A stretch of DNA of 64,000 nt from Leptolyngbya sp. FACHB-261 (GCF_014696065.1 NZ_JACJPL010000015.1:372001-436000); one strand, 5' to 3'; numbered from the stretch's first letter, positions 42,665 through 53,232 are shown. Notes: generated by a model from the sequence alone, not told the origin. Program-made: numbers and translations.

Positions 42665-45600
42665 ATGCCCCGTCGAGCACCTAGAAAAGGAAACTTTCAC
42701 CGGTTGCCTTCTTTTCAAAAGATGGCTGTGCGGGCTTTTAAATCTATAAAGCGGCGTGTAGAAACCTGGTTTCCCCACCAGCGTGGGCGATCCACTTTTC
42801 CAACCTTCCCCTGGCAATCTCGCTTTAGCCAAACTGTACGAGTAACCCCAGAAACTCGTAGACGCCGCAGTTCTAACCCATTACAGTGGGTCTTGCAGAA
42901 TTTTGTGAACGGTCGAGGCTTACGCAATACAACTGCTGGCTTCGTCCTGCCCACAACCATTTTAACAGTTCTGCTTTTGGTTCTAGTGTCTAGCACGCTA
43001 GTATTTCGAGCTTATACCCGCACCTCTCAAGTCATTGGCGATCGACAAGACGCCATCATTTACAATGCTGCTGCCCCCGCAGTTGATCGAGCTAGAGCTA
43101 AAGTAGAATACTTATTCACGAAAGATGACCGCCTCCCAGGTGGTGTGCCGGCAGAAGCAGTATTAAAGAGCATTCTGCTCAATGATGGCACTAACGCAAA
43201 CAGCGTTGATGCTGACCTCAATACTGCTGGCGTCCAAAACCGCTACACCTTAGCTGATGAGACACCTTTAGACTTGAATGGAGATAACCAGGCGGATCCA
43301 GCCTGGACTTATACCTCTAATGGTAAAACAGTTGCTTATTCTGTCATCCTAAACACGCCGATTCAGGATTCAACTGCCTCTGGCTACAGTGCAGCTCTCG
43401 ATCTCAAAAATCTGAGCGATACATCTATCCAGCAACGGGCCAACAATCTTCTGGTCCGTAATGGCCCATTGCGAGTACTTCAAGGTACCACTCGCAACTG
43501 TGCAACAGCACAAGGTAACAATAGTGCCTTCGCTGGGGAGAAGGGCTGGTTTAGTGACCCGAGTGGCAACACATCTTATCTCTACAAAGCTGTACAGATC
43601 AACGCTGTAGTTACAAGTAATAACCCTGATGGGACGATCAATCCCTACAAAGCAGTTGCGACTTTAGAGCTTGAGCAGGATAGGCGTGTAGACCGAGGCA
43701 ACAAATGGGCAGTTTGGTTTCGTAATGATCTAGAGATTTTTCCTGGGCCCACCTTCAATATGAACGGGGCCGTGCATACTGAAGGCAACATGTTTGTTTC
43801 TGGAGGCAAGTTTACCTCTTATTTAATCAGCTCACCAAACTCCTGCTTATATAACAAAGATTCTTCAGAAGTTTCAGTCACTGAAATCTCAGCCGATACT
43901 TCGGGTTATCAAGGTTTCCAGGGCCAAGTTGCATCTGGATCAATGGGAGATAATGATTTCGATAGTAGTGGTGGTGCAACCTTCCACCGTCAAATTTCTA
44001 ATCCTGGCAGTAGTGGTATTACTCTGAAGTCAAGTAATGATTCAGTTAGTCCTCCTAGCGGAACTGTATTCGGCAATCTTGCTCTCGACCCAATAACGCT
44101 GTTCACCGAGAATAAATCGCAGTCTCGACAAGCGGCAGATCCAAGCAATAAAAACCTGAGAGCCAGTACCTGGAGTTCTAATTCAGTTGTTACTGATCAG
44201 CGTATTCTTAACCAACGGCAACCTGCCCCCTATGTAGACGATACCTATCGTGCAGATGATCGGTTTGGGCCTAAACCACCCCCTTTAGGAAGCAAGGTTG
44301 GTGAGCAGATTGCCAGCACTAATACGGATCTAGTGCGTAATACCCCTCCAACCAATGAACCTGAAAACCTGGGAGCTGATGGATATTGGGAACGACGAGC
44401 TAGGGTAGATGGCTTACGACTGATCGTAGGTCAAAGGTTAGAGTTAGGTAATACCTTTGGTTGGACTAACAGTGATCCGCTTTACCCACCTAATATTCCA
44501 ATCACAGCAATAACAACGAATTCCATTACTAACGAAGCACGTCAGCAAAGAACACTTCGAGACAATTTAGCTGCGGTGCAAAGCACTGTTGTTTATCATA
44601 AGGCAATCAGTCAGGATGCTCCTATAGCCTGCCTAGCAACCACAGTACATCCTGGAACAGCGACTACCCTTGCCAACAGTACAACTTTTAATAATTTTGA
44701 GTCGACAACAAACCTCGCCACCAATTTCTTGACTGGGAATGGAACCAATGGCTGGGAGTTTAACGCATCAGACTTCTCATCAATTAACGATTCCAGCAGT
44801 TCTATTCGTAAAGCGCTCAAGAATCTCGCTTTGATGGCTGGCGATCCTTACGGTGCTTTCCCTGCAAGACAAGACACAGCATTAAGTCCAGCCGTCTCGG
44901 CAGTAGGCCCAGTTGTACATCCATACTCCAATCTGAGTATGTGGGGGGACTTCTCCAATCTGCGACGAGTGATTGAGGGGAAGCTAGAGGCCACAACGCC
45001 AGTCTCTTATGCAGACCTCAGCATTGCAGATAAATCAACTCTGGATACAGCTGGTTGCACTTTAGGGATGCTAGCCTACAACTTCAAGGGACTAAATGAC
45101 TCGTACAACGCCATACTAGCTGAAATGGAGAGTAATCCTGCGAATGCCTTAGGTGGAAAACTATTCCAGCTAATGGATGGCATCGCTAATACAGGTAATG
45201 AGGAAAAAGGAACCAACTTTCAAGGTCTCTGCGACTCTGGTCCCAACGCTGCCAACCCCTGTCCTGTCACTTATGACCCCAACTGGTATTCACAGTTCAA
45301 ATCGGATGATTGGATCAAGGCGCTGTTAAATACTTCAGGATTAGGAAGTGCTGACGCCAAAGCTCAAATAGTTCGCCAATTCCAGATCATTAGTGAGGAG
45401 CTACAAATAGAGCGAGACCGCACCCTTGGTTTTGCAACAGGTGTTGGTCTTCCAGGCACAAGCCCTGGATATGATCAGGCTAATGCTACCTATACAGTTC
45501 AGGGCACTCTTAACGCTAGGGTCGGACCAGGCACTAAGTTTAGAGTTGCGTGTGATCCTAAGCGATTCGCTCCTCTTGGATCAAACTCAGAGCAATCTAA

Positions 45601-47386
45601 CTTGGGCATGGCAATGGCCTTCTGCTCTGTATCACAAAAGCCTAAGTATCCCTCCCTCTATTATCTCTTTCCAGCTGTTGATCACAACCATGTCGGCAGT
45701 GGCTCAGGAACAGTGAGCCAAACGTCTAGTGGTGATAAATATGCCACCGACTTATACATCACGAATGCTGCTATCAATGGCGCTAAAACCTATCAAACTT
45801 TTAGCCCTTCAGATATCCAGGTTCTACCAAAAGCCCACTCTGCTTGGTCACTCGGCTCTAGTACAACTGTTACAGGCAAACCAAACGTAATCAAGGTTTT
45901 AACGAGTGGTACGGTGGTACCGATAGCCGTTCCTTTTCTAGACAAGGCTTTTTTCAATAGTCGAGAGATGATGAATGTTAGGGTATTAGACCTCGACTTA
46001 GATCTGTTGAGAAGCACTGCTATCGGCACCAACGAAACTATTCTGCCTGCTGGTGGGATTGTCTATGCGTTCCGTGAGGATGCAGCAAGGGAAGATGCTA
46101 TCAGTAGACCAGCATCAGGGGATTGGGCTACTTGCAGAGCTGATCTAACAGCTATCAATTGCCACATGAAGCCTAGCGTGGTTTCTCCTCAAGATCCTCC
46201 TGTGGACCCAAGTAACCTTGTGAGTCCGAAACCCGTTGACTATTACGCAGAACCAGATCGCCGCCCTTATGGTTTTCGGCTTAGAAACGGCCTTCAGTTG
46301 AAGCGTGGAGGGACTGTCGCCAACCAGAACAATATTAATGGTTTGTCACTCATCACCGACAGCTCTGTCTATATACAGGGAAACTTCAATCCTCATAGCA
46401 CAGACGGTAGCGTAACCACCAGCAATTTACTTGAGGAGTTTACAACTAAGGTTTCAGATAGCTGGGACAACTTCTATAGCCGCTCAGCCCTGGAATCTAG
46501 ATTCGCTAAACCATTCACCGCTACAGGTACAGACTCAGACACTTGGCGCCCTGTAGAAATTCTGGCTGACGCTGTAACTATTCTCTCAGATAGCTTCTGT
46601 GATGGAAGTATCCAGGACAGTTTCGTCTTCAACAATGGTGGGACTAACAATAACCCATTAGCAATTGATGACAACGCCAAAAATGACACTGTTGACCGCT
46701 CAATATATGGATGTGGTTCTGGCAACGGTTTAACTTCTTATCTCAATCAGAACCGGGTTGGAGATAACGTTTCCTCCGCAACAAGCTGGCGCCGAGAGAA
46801 CCCAGAGGATAACTCTACAAGTCCCACATCGCCTGTTTTAGTCAATAGCAATGGTGCTCCTGTCCTGTCATCAGGCACTCCTTACCCTGGCTCATATTAC
46901 AGTTTTAATGACGGAAAAGCAGTACAAGGGGCAACTGATACTCGGGTTAATGCAGTCATTATCAGTGGCATTGTACCTTCTCGGGCAGGGCAGACTTATG
47001 GGGGTCTTCATAACTTTCCTCGCTTTATTGAAGACTGGACTGGTGATGATCTCTACTTGTCTGGAGCCTTGCTGCAACTTAACTTTAGTACCTCAGCTAC
47101 AGGTCCTTATGACCAAGACAGTTGGGAACCTCCTACTGGAGCTGATGCATTCAACGAGCGCATCAAATATTACAGCCCACCAAACCGAAAGTGGGGCTAT
47201 GACGTCGGACTACAGCTTGCACCGGCTGGGCCTGTTTCTAAGCGATTTACGACCCCAGGCAATTCTCGCAGCGAGTTCTATCATGAACCCTCAGCTGATG
47301 ATCCTTACATCAAAAAGCTGCTCTGTGGAGATAGGGATTTATCATCCAATGTAAACCGTGTAGATCCCACCGCAAACTGCTCCTAG
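42665..47386 (+). CDS. hpsA: Hormogonium polysaccharide biosynthesis protein HpsA-like
   Basis: 1573 residues. A basic N-terminus of about 90 residues is followed by a pilin-like hydrophobic segment (AGFVLPTTILTVLLLVLVSS, about 91-110) and then AAAPAVDRARAKVEYLFTKD, a motif typical of HpsA. The rest is a long, Ser/Thr/Asn-rich extracytoplasmic region. In Nostoc, HpsA is needed for hormogonium polysaccharide and gliding. It begins an operon with four pseudopilin-like genes. Function beyond this context is unknown. Confidence 0.85.
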   Translation: MPRRAPRKGNFHRLPSFQKMAVRAFKSIKRRVETWFPHQRGRSTFPTFPWQSRFSQTVRVTPETRRRRSSNPLQWVLQNFVNGRGLRNTTAGFVLPTTILTVLLLVLVSSTLVFRAYTRTSQVIGDRQDAIIYNAAAPAVDRARAKVEYLFTKDDRLPGGVPAEAVLKSILLNDGTNANSVDADLNTAGVQNRYTLADETPLDLNGDNQADPAWTYTSNGKTVAYSVILNTPIQDSTASGYSAALDLKNLSDTSIQQRANNLLVRNGPLRVLQGTTRNCATAQGNNSAFAGEKGWFSDPSGNTSYLYKAVQINAVVTSNNPDGTINPYKAVATLELEQDRRVDRGNKWAVWFRNDLEIFPGPTFNMNGAVHTEGNMFVSGGKFTSYLISSPNSCLYNKDSSEVSVTEISADTSGYQGFQGQVASGSMGDNDFDSSGGATFHRQISNPGSSGITLKSSNDSVSPPSGTVFGNLALDPITLFTENKSQSRQAADPSNKNLRASTWSSNSVVTDQRILNQRQPAPYVDDTYRADDRFGPKPPPLGSKVGEQIASTNTDLVRNTPPTNEPENLGADGYWERRARVDGLRLIVGQRLELGNTFGWTNSDPLYPPNIPITAITTNSITNEARQQRTLRDNLAAVQSTVVYHKAISQDAPIACLATTVHPGTATTLANSTTFNNFESTTNLATNFLTGNGTNGWEFNASDFSSINDSSSSIRKALKNLALMAGDPYGAFPARQDTALSPAVSAVGPVVHPYSNLSMWGDFSNLRRVIEGKLEATTPVSYADLSIADKSTLDTAGCTLGMLAYNFKGLNDSYNAILAEMESNPANALGGKLFQLMDGIANTGNEEKGTNFQGLCDSGPNAANPCPVTYDPNWYSQFKSDDWIKALLNTSGLGSADAKAQIVRQFQIISEELQIERDRTLGFATGVGLPGTSPGYDQANATYTVQGTLNARVGPGTKFRVACDPKRFAPLGSNSEQSNLGMAMAFCSVSQKPKYPSLYYLFPAVDHNHVGSGSGTVSQTSSGDKYATDLYITNAAINGAKTYQTFSPSDIQVLPKAHSAWSLGSSTTVTGKPNVIKVLTSGTVVPIAVPFLDKAFFNSREMMNVRVLDLDLDLLRSTAIGTNETILPAGGIVYAFREDAAREDAISRPASGDWATCRADLTAINCHMKPSVVSPQDPPVDPSNLVSPKPVDYYAEPDRRPYGFRLRNGLQLKRGGTVANQNNINGLSLITDSSVYIQGNFNPHSTDGSVTTSNLLEEFTTKVSDSWDNFYSRSALESRFAKPFTATGTDSDTWRPVEILADAVTILSDSFCDGSIQDSFVFNNGGTNNNPLAIDDNAKNDTVDRSIYGCGSGNGLTSYLNQNRVGDNVSSATSWRRENPEDNSTSPTSPVLVNSNGAPVLSSGTPYPGSYYSFNDGKAVQGATDTRVNAVIISGIVPSRAGQTYGGLHNFPRFIEDWTGDDLYLSGALLQLNFSTSATGPYDQDSWEPPTGADAFNERIKYYSPPNRKWGYDVGLQLAPAGPVSKRFTTPGNSRSEFYHEPSADDPYIKKLLCGDRDLSSNVNRVDPTANCS

Positions 47387-47406
47387 CCTCTTGAAACAGA
47401 AATCGA

Positions 47407-48138
47407 ATGGTACTTAGCAGAATGCAAACAACTTATCGTTTACGTACTTGCATAGTCTTCATAGCCTTGAAAGGACTTAAGCAAACTAGTCAGGCGGATA
47501 AGGGCCTGACTCTTCTAGAATGCTTGGCAGCAGTTGCTGTAACGTTACTGGCAACTGCCACGATTACTCCTCAAGTTTTTCTGGTTAATGCAACTCGTGT
47601 TCAGAATCAAAGAGCCGAACAAGCAGTCGCGTTGGCTCAGGCGGAAATGGAGCGAGCCAAGGTGAGAGTTGAGCAGGGAGATTACACTGGCGCAGAACTT
47701 CCTCCCGTAGCCTTCACTACTACAACAACCTGTACTGGCAGCAGTGGTACAAAAATCGAATCCGCAGCAGCGCCCAACACCACTGTTGCCAGTGCTAGTG
47801 CAGTAACTAGCTTTCGGCAAGCTTACCTTGTGGATATAAATCGGGACAGCCAACCGGACTATTTCGTTCAAACTTTTCGAGATAGTGGTCAAGTAGCAGG
47901 CATCAACAGTCAACCTGTTACTTTCCGTATGGGCGTCAGAGTATATACAGCATCAGCATCAAGCAACTTAAACAGTCTCAGCACTGAGCCTGCGTCCTTA
48001 AAATTTACTACTGGTCAGGGTACTCAAAGCAATCGTCCTCTGGCTGTAGGATACTCAGTCCTCACTCGTAATGACACTAAAATGTCCTTAGATAGATACC
48101 AGCAGTACATCACATGTAATCCAGTCCCAGAGAAGTAA
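47407..48138 (+). CDS. hpsB: HpsB-like pseudopilin
   Basis: 243 residues. Prepilin-type leader ending in G, then LTLLECLAAVAVTLLATATI: the mature start keeps Glu at position 5. After the helix comes AEQAVALAQAEMERAKVRVE and a globular Thr/Ser-rich domain with DINRDSQPDYFVQTFRDSG. Twenty bases after hpsA. Probably assembles with the other pseudopilins into a type-IV-pilus-like structure used for polysaccharide secretion. Confidence 0.83.
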   Translation: MVLSRMQTTYRLRTCIVFIALKGLKQTSQADKGLTLLECLAAVAVTLLATATITPQVFLVNATRVQNQRAEQAVALAQAEMERAKVRVEQGDYTGAELPPVAFTTTTTCTGSSGTKIESAAAPNTTVASASAVTSFRQAYLVDINRDSQPDYFVQTFRDSGQVAGINSQPVTFRMGVRVYTASASSNLNSLSTEPASLKFTTGQGTQSNRPLAVGYSVLTRNDTKMSLDRYQQYITCNPVPEK

Positions 48139-48183
48139 TTTCAGGCTACTGCATCAAGAACCTAAAAACCGAGTTAAAAGGCA

Positions 48184-49182
48184 ATGTCTACACAGTTGTT
48201 TAAGCCTCTGTTCCGGATGTTTCGGACATCCCCTGAAAGATCTAAAAAAGCTGGTTTTACACTTGTTGAGTTGTTGGTGTCTGCTGTCATTGCCAGCATA
48301 GTTGTCTCCAGCTTATTGTATATAGTCAATGAGCTTTTACAAACTAATCAGCGCGATTTCGCCAAAACACAAACCCAGCAGGACATGAAAATGGCACTGG
48401 ACTATATTGGTTCAGATGTCAAAGAAGCTATCTACCTGTACCCGCCCAATTGCTTGACAACAACAGGAGTAAACACCTCTAACTCAGCTTCACTTGATTT
48501 TTGTCCTGGCCTATTAAATCATATTGCTTTGCCTCCTGGCAGTGTTCCAGTTATAGCTTTTTGGAAGCCAGAACCTCTACCATCTCAATGCCAGAGTTCA
48601 GGGGTCACAATTTGCAATAACTACAAAATCGTAGGCCGTTCTTATAGTCTAATTCTTTATGCCCTGATGCCGAATCAGACAAATAGTATTTGGAAAGGGA
48701 AAGCACGTATTCTCCGGTATACACTAAACGCATTCGCAACAAGTAATAATACATTGGTTTCAGCCGCTGGATATGTTGCGCCACTTCAGCAGGAAAGTAC
48801 CTTCAGAAAATGGCCATACGAAAAGACTACGAACAATACATGGACCAACCAGCAGAACGGGACGCTTCCAGGAAGTGGCAATACCCCTACATTGGTAGAT
48901 TTTATTGATAACGAACAAAACTCTAGCAAGCGACCAGCTCCTAGTTGTCCTGTTGGTTATGAGCTAACACCTACCAATGCGGCCACTGTAACCAGAAGCT
49001 TTTATGGCTGTATTCGAGCACAATCGGATTTATCGAAAAATTTTAACCAGGACGTTCTAGTCTTTCTTAGAGGCAACGCTAATGGCAGACCAGGAGTAGT
49101 TGGCGACAATATAATTCCTACAATGCAAACTCAGATTCTCAGCCGTGCCATTCTAGATAAAACACCTAGTCCTGATCCCTAA
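48184..49182 (+). CDS. hpsC: HpsC-like pseudopilin (PilW-like)
   Basis: 332 residues. Prepilin motif KAGFTLVELLVSAVIASIVV with Glu5, then TQTQQDMKMALDYIGSDVKEAI typical of PilW/HpsC proteins and a large C-terminal extracellular domain with four or more cysteines. It lies 45 bases behind hpsB in the same direction. Confidence 0.84.
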   Translation: MSTQLFKPLFRMFRTSPERSKKAGFTLVELLVSAVIASIVVSSLLYIVNELLQTNQRDFAKTQTQQDMKMALDYIGSDVKEAIYLYPPNCLTTTGVNTSNSASLDFCPGLLNHIALPPGSVPVIAFWKPEPLPSQCQSSGVTICNNYKIVGRSYSLILYALMPNQTNSIWKGKARILRYTLNAFATSNNTLVSAAGYVAPLQQESTFRKWPYEKTTNNTWTNQQNGTLPGSGNTPTLVDFIDNEQNSSKRPAPSCPVGYELTPTNAATVTRSFYGCIRAQSDLSKNFNQDVLVFLRGNANGRPGVVGDNIIPTMQTQILSRAILDKTPSPDP

Positions 49183-49221
49183 GATGCATCCTAAGCACAA
49201 GTCTAAATATAGAGCAGTTCC

Positions 49222-49710
49222 ATGAGAAGAAAGACTTTTCCAACGCCATCAACGGCTGGATTCACAATGTTGGAAACGCTAGTTATAGTTGCTGTTACTG
49301 GTATCTTGTTCGCAATTTCCGCCCCTGGATGGACTTCTATGGTCCAACGCCAGCAAGCGAGTGCTGCGAAAGCTCAAGTTTTGCAGACCCTACGTCAAGC
49401 TCAGAGTACTGCCAGGCAGAAGCGAGCCAGCCAAATCGTTAAATTTGATACTACCTCAGATCCCCCACAGCTTAGTATCGGCAACACATTCTATAGCTTA
49501 GGGCAAGGAAATATTAAACCGGGGGCGGTACGCCTTGCAGCTAGCTCCCCTTCAATTATCTTTGACTCTTTAGGGAACGTACCGCAGTCTACACCTATCC
49601 CCTATTATGTAACAGTTTCTGTGCCAAACAGCAGCAATTCAAAACAATGTGTTGCCATCCAGTCATTAATCGGCGCAATTACGGAGCTTAATGGCAACGC
49701 CTGTCCTTGA
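49222..49710 (+). CDS. GspH/HpsD-like pseudopilin 1
   Basis: 162 residues. STAGFTMLETLVIVAVTGIL with cleavage after G and Glu5, then a GspH-type domain (VQRQQASAAKAQVLQTLRQAQS) and a C-terminal disulfide-type pair (CVAIQSLIGAITELNGNAC). Follows hpsC by 39 bases. Either this gene or the next corresponds to hpsD of Nostoc. Confidence 0.82.
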   Translation: MRRKTFPTPSTAGFTMLETLVIVAVTGILFAISAPGWTSMVQRQQASAAKAQVLQTLRQAQSTARQKRASQIVKFDTTSDPPQLSIGNTFYSLGQGNIKPGAVRLAASSPSIIFDSLGNVPQSTPIPYYVTVSVPNSSNSKQCVAIQSLIGAITELNGNACP

Positions 49711-49777
49711 ATATTAGCAAGTGCGATTTTTGGGGTTTAATAGCGACAACGGTAAAACGGATCGAAATTGAAACTCA

Positions 49778-50314
49778 ATGGCTTCCCCCATGCAAAGAAA
49801 ACGAGTTAGTAGCCGATCAGTAGATGGACTTACGTTGCTTGAGATACTGGTTGTCCTTTTCGTCTCAGGATTGCTGTCTGCTATCACTGCACCAAGTTGC
49901 CTTGCTTTTTTAGCTAAGAATCAAGTCTCTATGGCTCAACAAACTGTCTTCTCAGCCCACCGAGAAGCTCAAAGCAAAGCTTTACGTGAGGCTCGCTCTT
50001 GGGTTGCTAGTTTTCGCAACAACACTGCGCTGAGAGGTCAATTTGCCATTCATCCTGCTGGTATCACTGCAACTTCGTTAACGGAGGCACAATGGCAGAG
50101 TTTACCCGAGGGTATTGCGATTGATGTCGATAACACTACTCCCCAAAAGCCACCTGGCAGTATTTATTCTGTAACCTTTAGTATGAAGGGAACTTCTACT
50201 AATTTAGGTCGCATAGCACTTACATCTAAAAACACAAAAGCCCGAAGGTGTGTATTTGTGTCCACTTTGCTAGGGAATCTACGTACTGAATCTGATGAGA
50301 ACTGTCTGCGCTAG
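49778..50314 (+). CDS. GspH/HpsD-like pseudopilin 2
   Basis: 178 residues. DGLTLLEILVVLFVSGLLSA with Glu5 and a GspH domain (AKNQVSMAQQTVFSAHREAQ), ending with a Cys-containing strand pair (RRCVFVSTLLGNLRTESDENC). It shows the same architecture as the gene before it and is probably a paralog. Last gene of the hps operon; the next gene is a housekeeping enzyme. Confidence 0.82.
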   Translation: MASPMQRKRVSSRSVDGLTLLEILVVLFVSGLLSAITAPSCLAFLAKNQVSMAQQTVFSAHREAQSKALREARSWVASFRNNTALRGQFAIHPAGITATSLTEAQWQSLPEGIAIDVDNTTPQKPPGSIYSVTFSMKGTSTNLGRIALTSKNTKARRCVFVSTLLGNLRTESDENCLR

Positions 50315-50551
50315 ATCCAGCTGAAGTTAGCAGGGCGGCAGGGCTCTAAACTTGAGCTACTGGTATGTTCATGCCTTCTAGTCCATTGACCCATTGGAAG
50401 ATAAACCCTGGTTTCCGCTGTAGTTGGCCTGCATCTTGCTCTTGTCCTACCAACACTGAGGCTGGTTGTGCCGGTTTCATGGGTATGCCCGCCCACCGGT
50501 AGAGAAATTAGAGTAAAGTGTGCCCAACCTTCAGCAGATTTGGTCTTCCCT

Positions 50552-51403
50552 ATGCCCTGGTCCCGGTTGGTCAGCGGAGTAGTTGCCATTATCCTGGCAC
50601 TCGGGATGATTGTCCTGGGTGGCTGGTACTTTGCCGTGCCGTTCGGGATAATCATCTTCTTGGGGCAGCAGGAGTATTTTCAGTTAGTACGGGCCAAAGG
50701 CATCGAGCCAGCCGCCAAGACTACTTTGGTGGTCAGCCAGGTTCTTTTGGTTGCAGCAATAGCGGCACCCAGACTCGTAGATGCGGTGCTACCAGTAGCT
50801 GGAACGCTGATCTGCTTCTACCTGCTCTTTCAACCTAAGCTAGCTACTATCGCAGATATTTCCGCCTCTATTTTGGGGCTGTTTTATGGAGGCTACCTGC
50901 CCAGTTACTGGATTCGCCTACGGGGACTTGGTGATTTACCTGCCGAGGGCTTGAGCTGGGGGGCATATTGGCCTGGAACCGACAATCCACCTGCAGGTCT
51001 GCTCTACACCCTGCTGGCCTTCGGCTGTATCTGGGCGGCTGATATTGGGGCTTACATCGTAGGCAAGTTCTTTGGCCGTACACGACTGACAGCAATCAGC
51101 CCTAAAAAGACAGTAGAAGGGGCTGTATTTGGAGTCGGTAGCAGTGTGGCTGTTGCAGTGGTGGGCTCTTGGCTGCTGGGCTGGCCAGGTTGGCCTCTGA
51201 CAGGCGTAGCTCTAGGATTAATTATAGGCATCGCCAGCCTACTAGGCGACCTGACCGAGTCAATGATGAAGCGGGATGCTGGCGTGAAAGATTCTGGGCA
51301 AATCATTCCTGGACATGGTGGCATTCTAGATCGGGCCGACAGTTACGTATTCACGGCGCCTCTGGTTTACTATTTTGTGACCCTGCTGCTGACTCAGTTT
51401 TGA
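50552..51403 (+). CDS. cdsA: Phosphatidate cytidylyltransferase
   Basis: Makes CDP-diacylglycerol from phosphatidate and CTP at the membrane, the branch point to phosphatidylglycerol, the only major phospholipid of cyanobacteria. From the ATG at 50552 (MPWSRLVSGVVAI) the protein has about eight helices and the signature DLTESMMKRDAGVKDSGQII followed by PGHGGILDRADS. An upstream in-frame start at 50468 would add 28 non-hydrophobic residues and is less likely. Confidence 0.93.
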   Translation: MPWSRLVSGVVAIILALGMIVLGGWYFAVPFGIIIFLGQQEYFQLVRAKGIEPAAKTTLVVSQVLLVAAIAAPRLVDAVLPVAGTLICFYLLFQPKLATIADISASILGLFYGGYLPSYWIRLRGLGDLPAEGLSWGAYWPGTDNPPAGLLYTLLAFGCIWAADIGAYIVGKFFGRTRLTAISPKKTVEGAVFGVGSSVAVAVVGSWLLGWPGWPLTGVALGLIIGIASLLGDLTESMMKRDAGVKDSGQIIPGHGGILDRADSYVFTAPLVYYFVTLLLTQF

Positions 51404-51451
51404 CATTTGGCGGCCAAACCTCAAGCTTTAGCTGATTAGAGAGAAGATGCT

Positions 51452-51574
51452 TTGAGGAACGTCCCTAAATCCTGGCGCATCCTTTGGGCCAAGTATCAGT
51501 ACCGCATTCGTCCTCTATTCCGGGCTGGGCTATTCCTAGTAGGTGCATTGTTACTCCTCCACTGGAGCCGTTGA
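51452..51574 (+). CDS. Possible 40-residue membrane peptide
   Basis: Open frame from a TTG: LRNVPKSWRILWAKYQYRIR then a hydrophobic run (AGLFLVGALLLLHW). A basic N-terminus with one helix fits a tiny single-pass membrane protein, but the start codon is poor and there is no homology I can name. Confidence 0.22.
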   Translation: MRNVPKSWRILWAKYQYRIRPLFRAGLFLVGALLLLHWSR

Positions 51575-51609
51575 GGCACAATAGGTTGTCTTGTTGAGCG
51601 GTGTCCTCA

Positions 51610-53232
51610 ATGCTCAAGCGCCTGTTTCCTTTTCTTGCTCTGTTTACGTTAACGCTGGGTCTATTACTCGCCTGCGGTGGCCCACCCCAGCCAACAAATT
51701 CATCCACAATTGAACCGGAAGCCTCAACCGCTGGCACTTCCAGTGTGCTGGTATTTGGCCGCGGCTCGGACTCGCCCTCCCTAGATCCAGCTAATGCCAG
51801 TGATTTTGAGTCCTTTATTGTCACGCGTAACCTGTACGAAACCCTAGTTGCTTTAAAGGACGGTACCACTGATATTGAGCCGGAGTTGGCTGAGTCATGG
51901 CAGATCTCCCCAGATGGCAAGACCTACAGCTTTAAATTGCGGCAGGGAGTCAAGTTCCACGACGGTACGGACCTCAATGCTGATGCGGTCGTCACCAATT
52001 ACGAGCGCTGGCTCAACAAAGAGGGAGGTGGCACTTACGACTACTTCCAAACTGTATTCGGTGGCTTTGCTGGGGAACCTGACTTGCTCACACAGTCAGT
52101 GAAGGCTGTCGATCCCTACACCGTTGAGTTTCAACTCAAACGGCCCTTTGGCCCCTTTTTAGGAGCGCTGAGTTTACCTGCGTTTGGCATCGTCTCACCT
52201 AAGGCCCTTGTATCTGGTCAGTCAATCAATGACAAGCCTGTTGGCACTGGTCCCTTTAGGTTTAAGCAGTGGTTACGCAACGAAACGATCACCCTAGAGA
52301 AATTTCCTGAATATTGGCGTCAAGGAGAACCGAGAGTAGCTCAGCTAATTTATCAAGTCGTACCGGAAGATCAGGCCCGTTTGACAGCCCTGAACACTCA
52401 ACAAATTGACTTGATGGATGGTTTGAATCCTGATCAGTTGAGCCAGGTCCAGGGACAAGACCAATTGCAAGTGTTCAAGCGTCCCAGTTTCAGCATTGGC
52501 TACCTTGGTTTTAATGTCACTAAGCCACCCTTCGATAAAGTGCAGGTGCGGCAGGCCATTAGCTACGCCGTTAACAAACAGGCGGTTGTTCAAGCCTTCT
52601 ATGCAGGAAATGCCCAGGCAGCAATTAACCCGATGCCACCGAGTATTCCTGGTTATGCAAACCAAATCCAGGACTACGATTACAACCCGGATAAAGCGAA
52701 GCAACTGTTGACCGAAGCCGGTCTGCCTAATGGTTTTGATACTGAGATTTGGATTTCCTCTAAGGGCAGCAAGATTTTACCCAAAGCAGATCGGATGGCT
52801 GAGGCCTTCCAGCAAGACCTTGCCAAGGTTGGCATTAGAGCCAAAATTGTCGATTCGGAGTGGGCTACATTCTTAGCCGATACCCGTGCGGGCAAACAGC
52901 AGATGTTCCTGTTGGGCTGGTCAGGAGATTATGCCGATGCAGAAAGCTTCCTAGGGCCTTTGTTTAACGGCCGGAATATTCCCGGCAACAATCGCTTCCG
53001 CTACAACAATCCCAGAGTCAACAAGCTGTTGGATGATGCTCTAGTTCTAACTGATGAGGCTGAACGCCGTGCCCTATACGTTCAGGCACAGGAGATTCTG
53101 AAACAAGATGCACCACTGGTGCCACTAGTTCATGTATCGCTGCTCCTGGCAGGGTCCAAAGACGTTCAGGGCTATAAACCTAGCCCCGTTGGCAGTGACT
53201 CCCTTGCTCGCGTGAGTGTAGGCAACACCTAA
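51610..53232 (+). CDS. ABC transporter substrate-binding protein, peptide/nickel (SBP_bac_5) family
   Basis: About 540 residues. Signal with lipobox LLAC (TLGLLLACGGP), then the SBP_bac_5 layout: NLYETLVALKDGTTDIEPELAESW near the N-terminus and RQGVKFHDGTDLNADAVVTN. Binds di- or oligopeptides, nickel or similar. No permease or ATPase gene is adjacent, so it must work with components encoded elsewhere. I use the ATG at 51610; a GTG at 51601 adds three residues. Confidence 0.9.
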   Translation: MLKRLFPFLALFTLTLGLLLACGGPPQPTNSSTIEPEASTAGTSSVLVFGRGSDSPSLDPANASDFESFIVTRNLYETLVALKDGTTDIEPELAESWQISPDGKTYSFKLRQGVKFHDGTDLNADAVVTNYERWLNKEGGGTYDYFQTVFGGFAGEPDLLTQSVKAVDPYTVEFQLKRPFGPFLGALSLPAFGIVSPKALVSGQSINDKPVGTGPFRFKQWLRNETITLEKFPEYWRQGEPRVAQLIYQVVPEDQARLTALNTQQIDLMDGLNPDQLSQVQGQDQLQVFKRPSFSIGYLGFNVTKPPFDKVQVRQAISYAVNKQAVVQAFYAGNAQAAINPMPPSIPGYANQIQDYDYNPDKAKQLLTEAGLPNGFDTEIWISSKGSKILPKADRMAEAFQQDLAKVGIRAKIVDSEWATFLADTRAGKQQMFLLGWSGDYADAESFLGPLFNGRNIPGNNRFRYNNPRVNKLLDDALVLTDEAERRALYVQAQEILKQDAPLVPLVHVSLLLAGSKDVQGYKPSPVGSDSLARVSVGNT

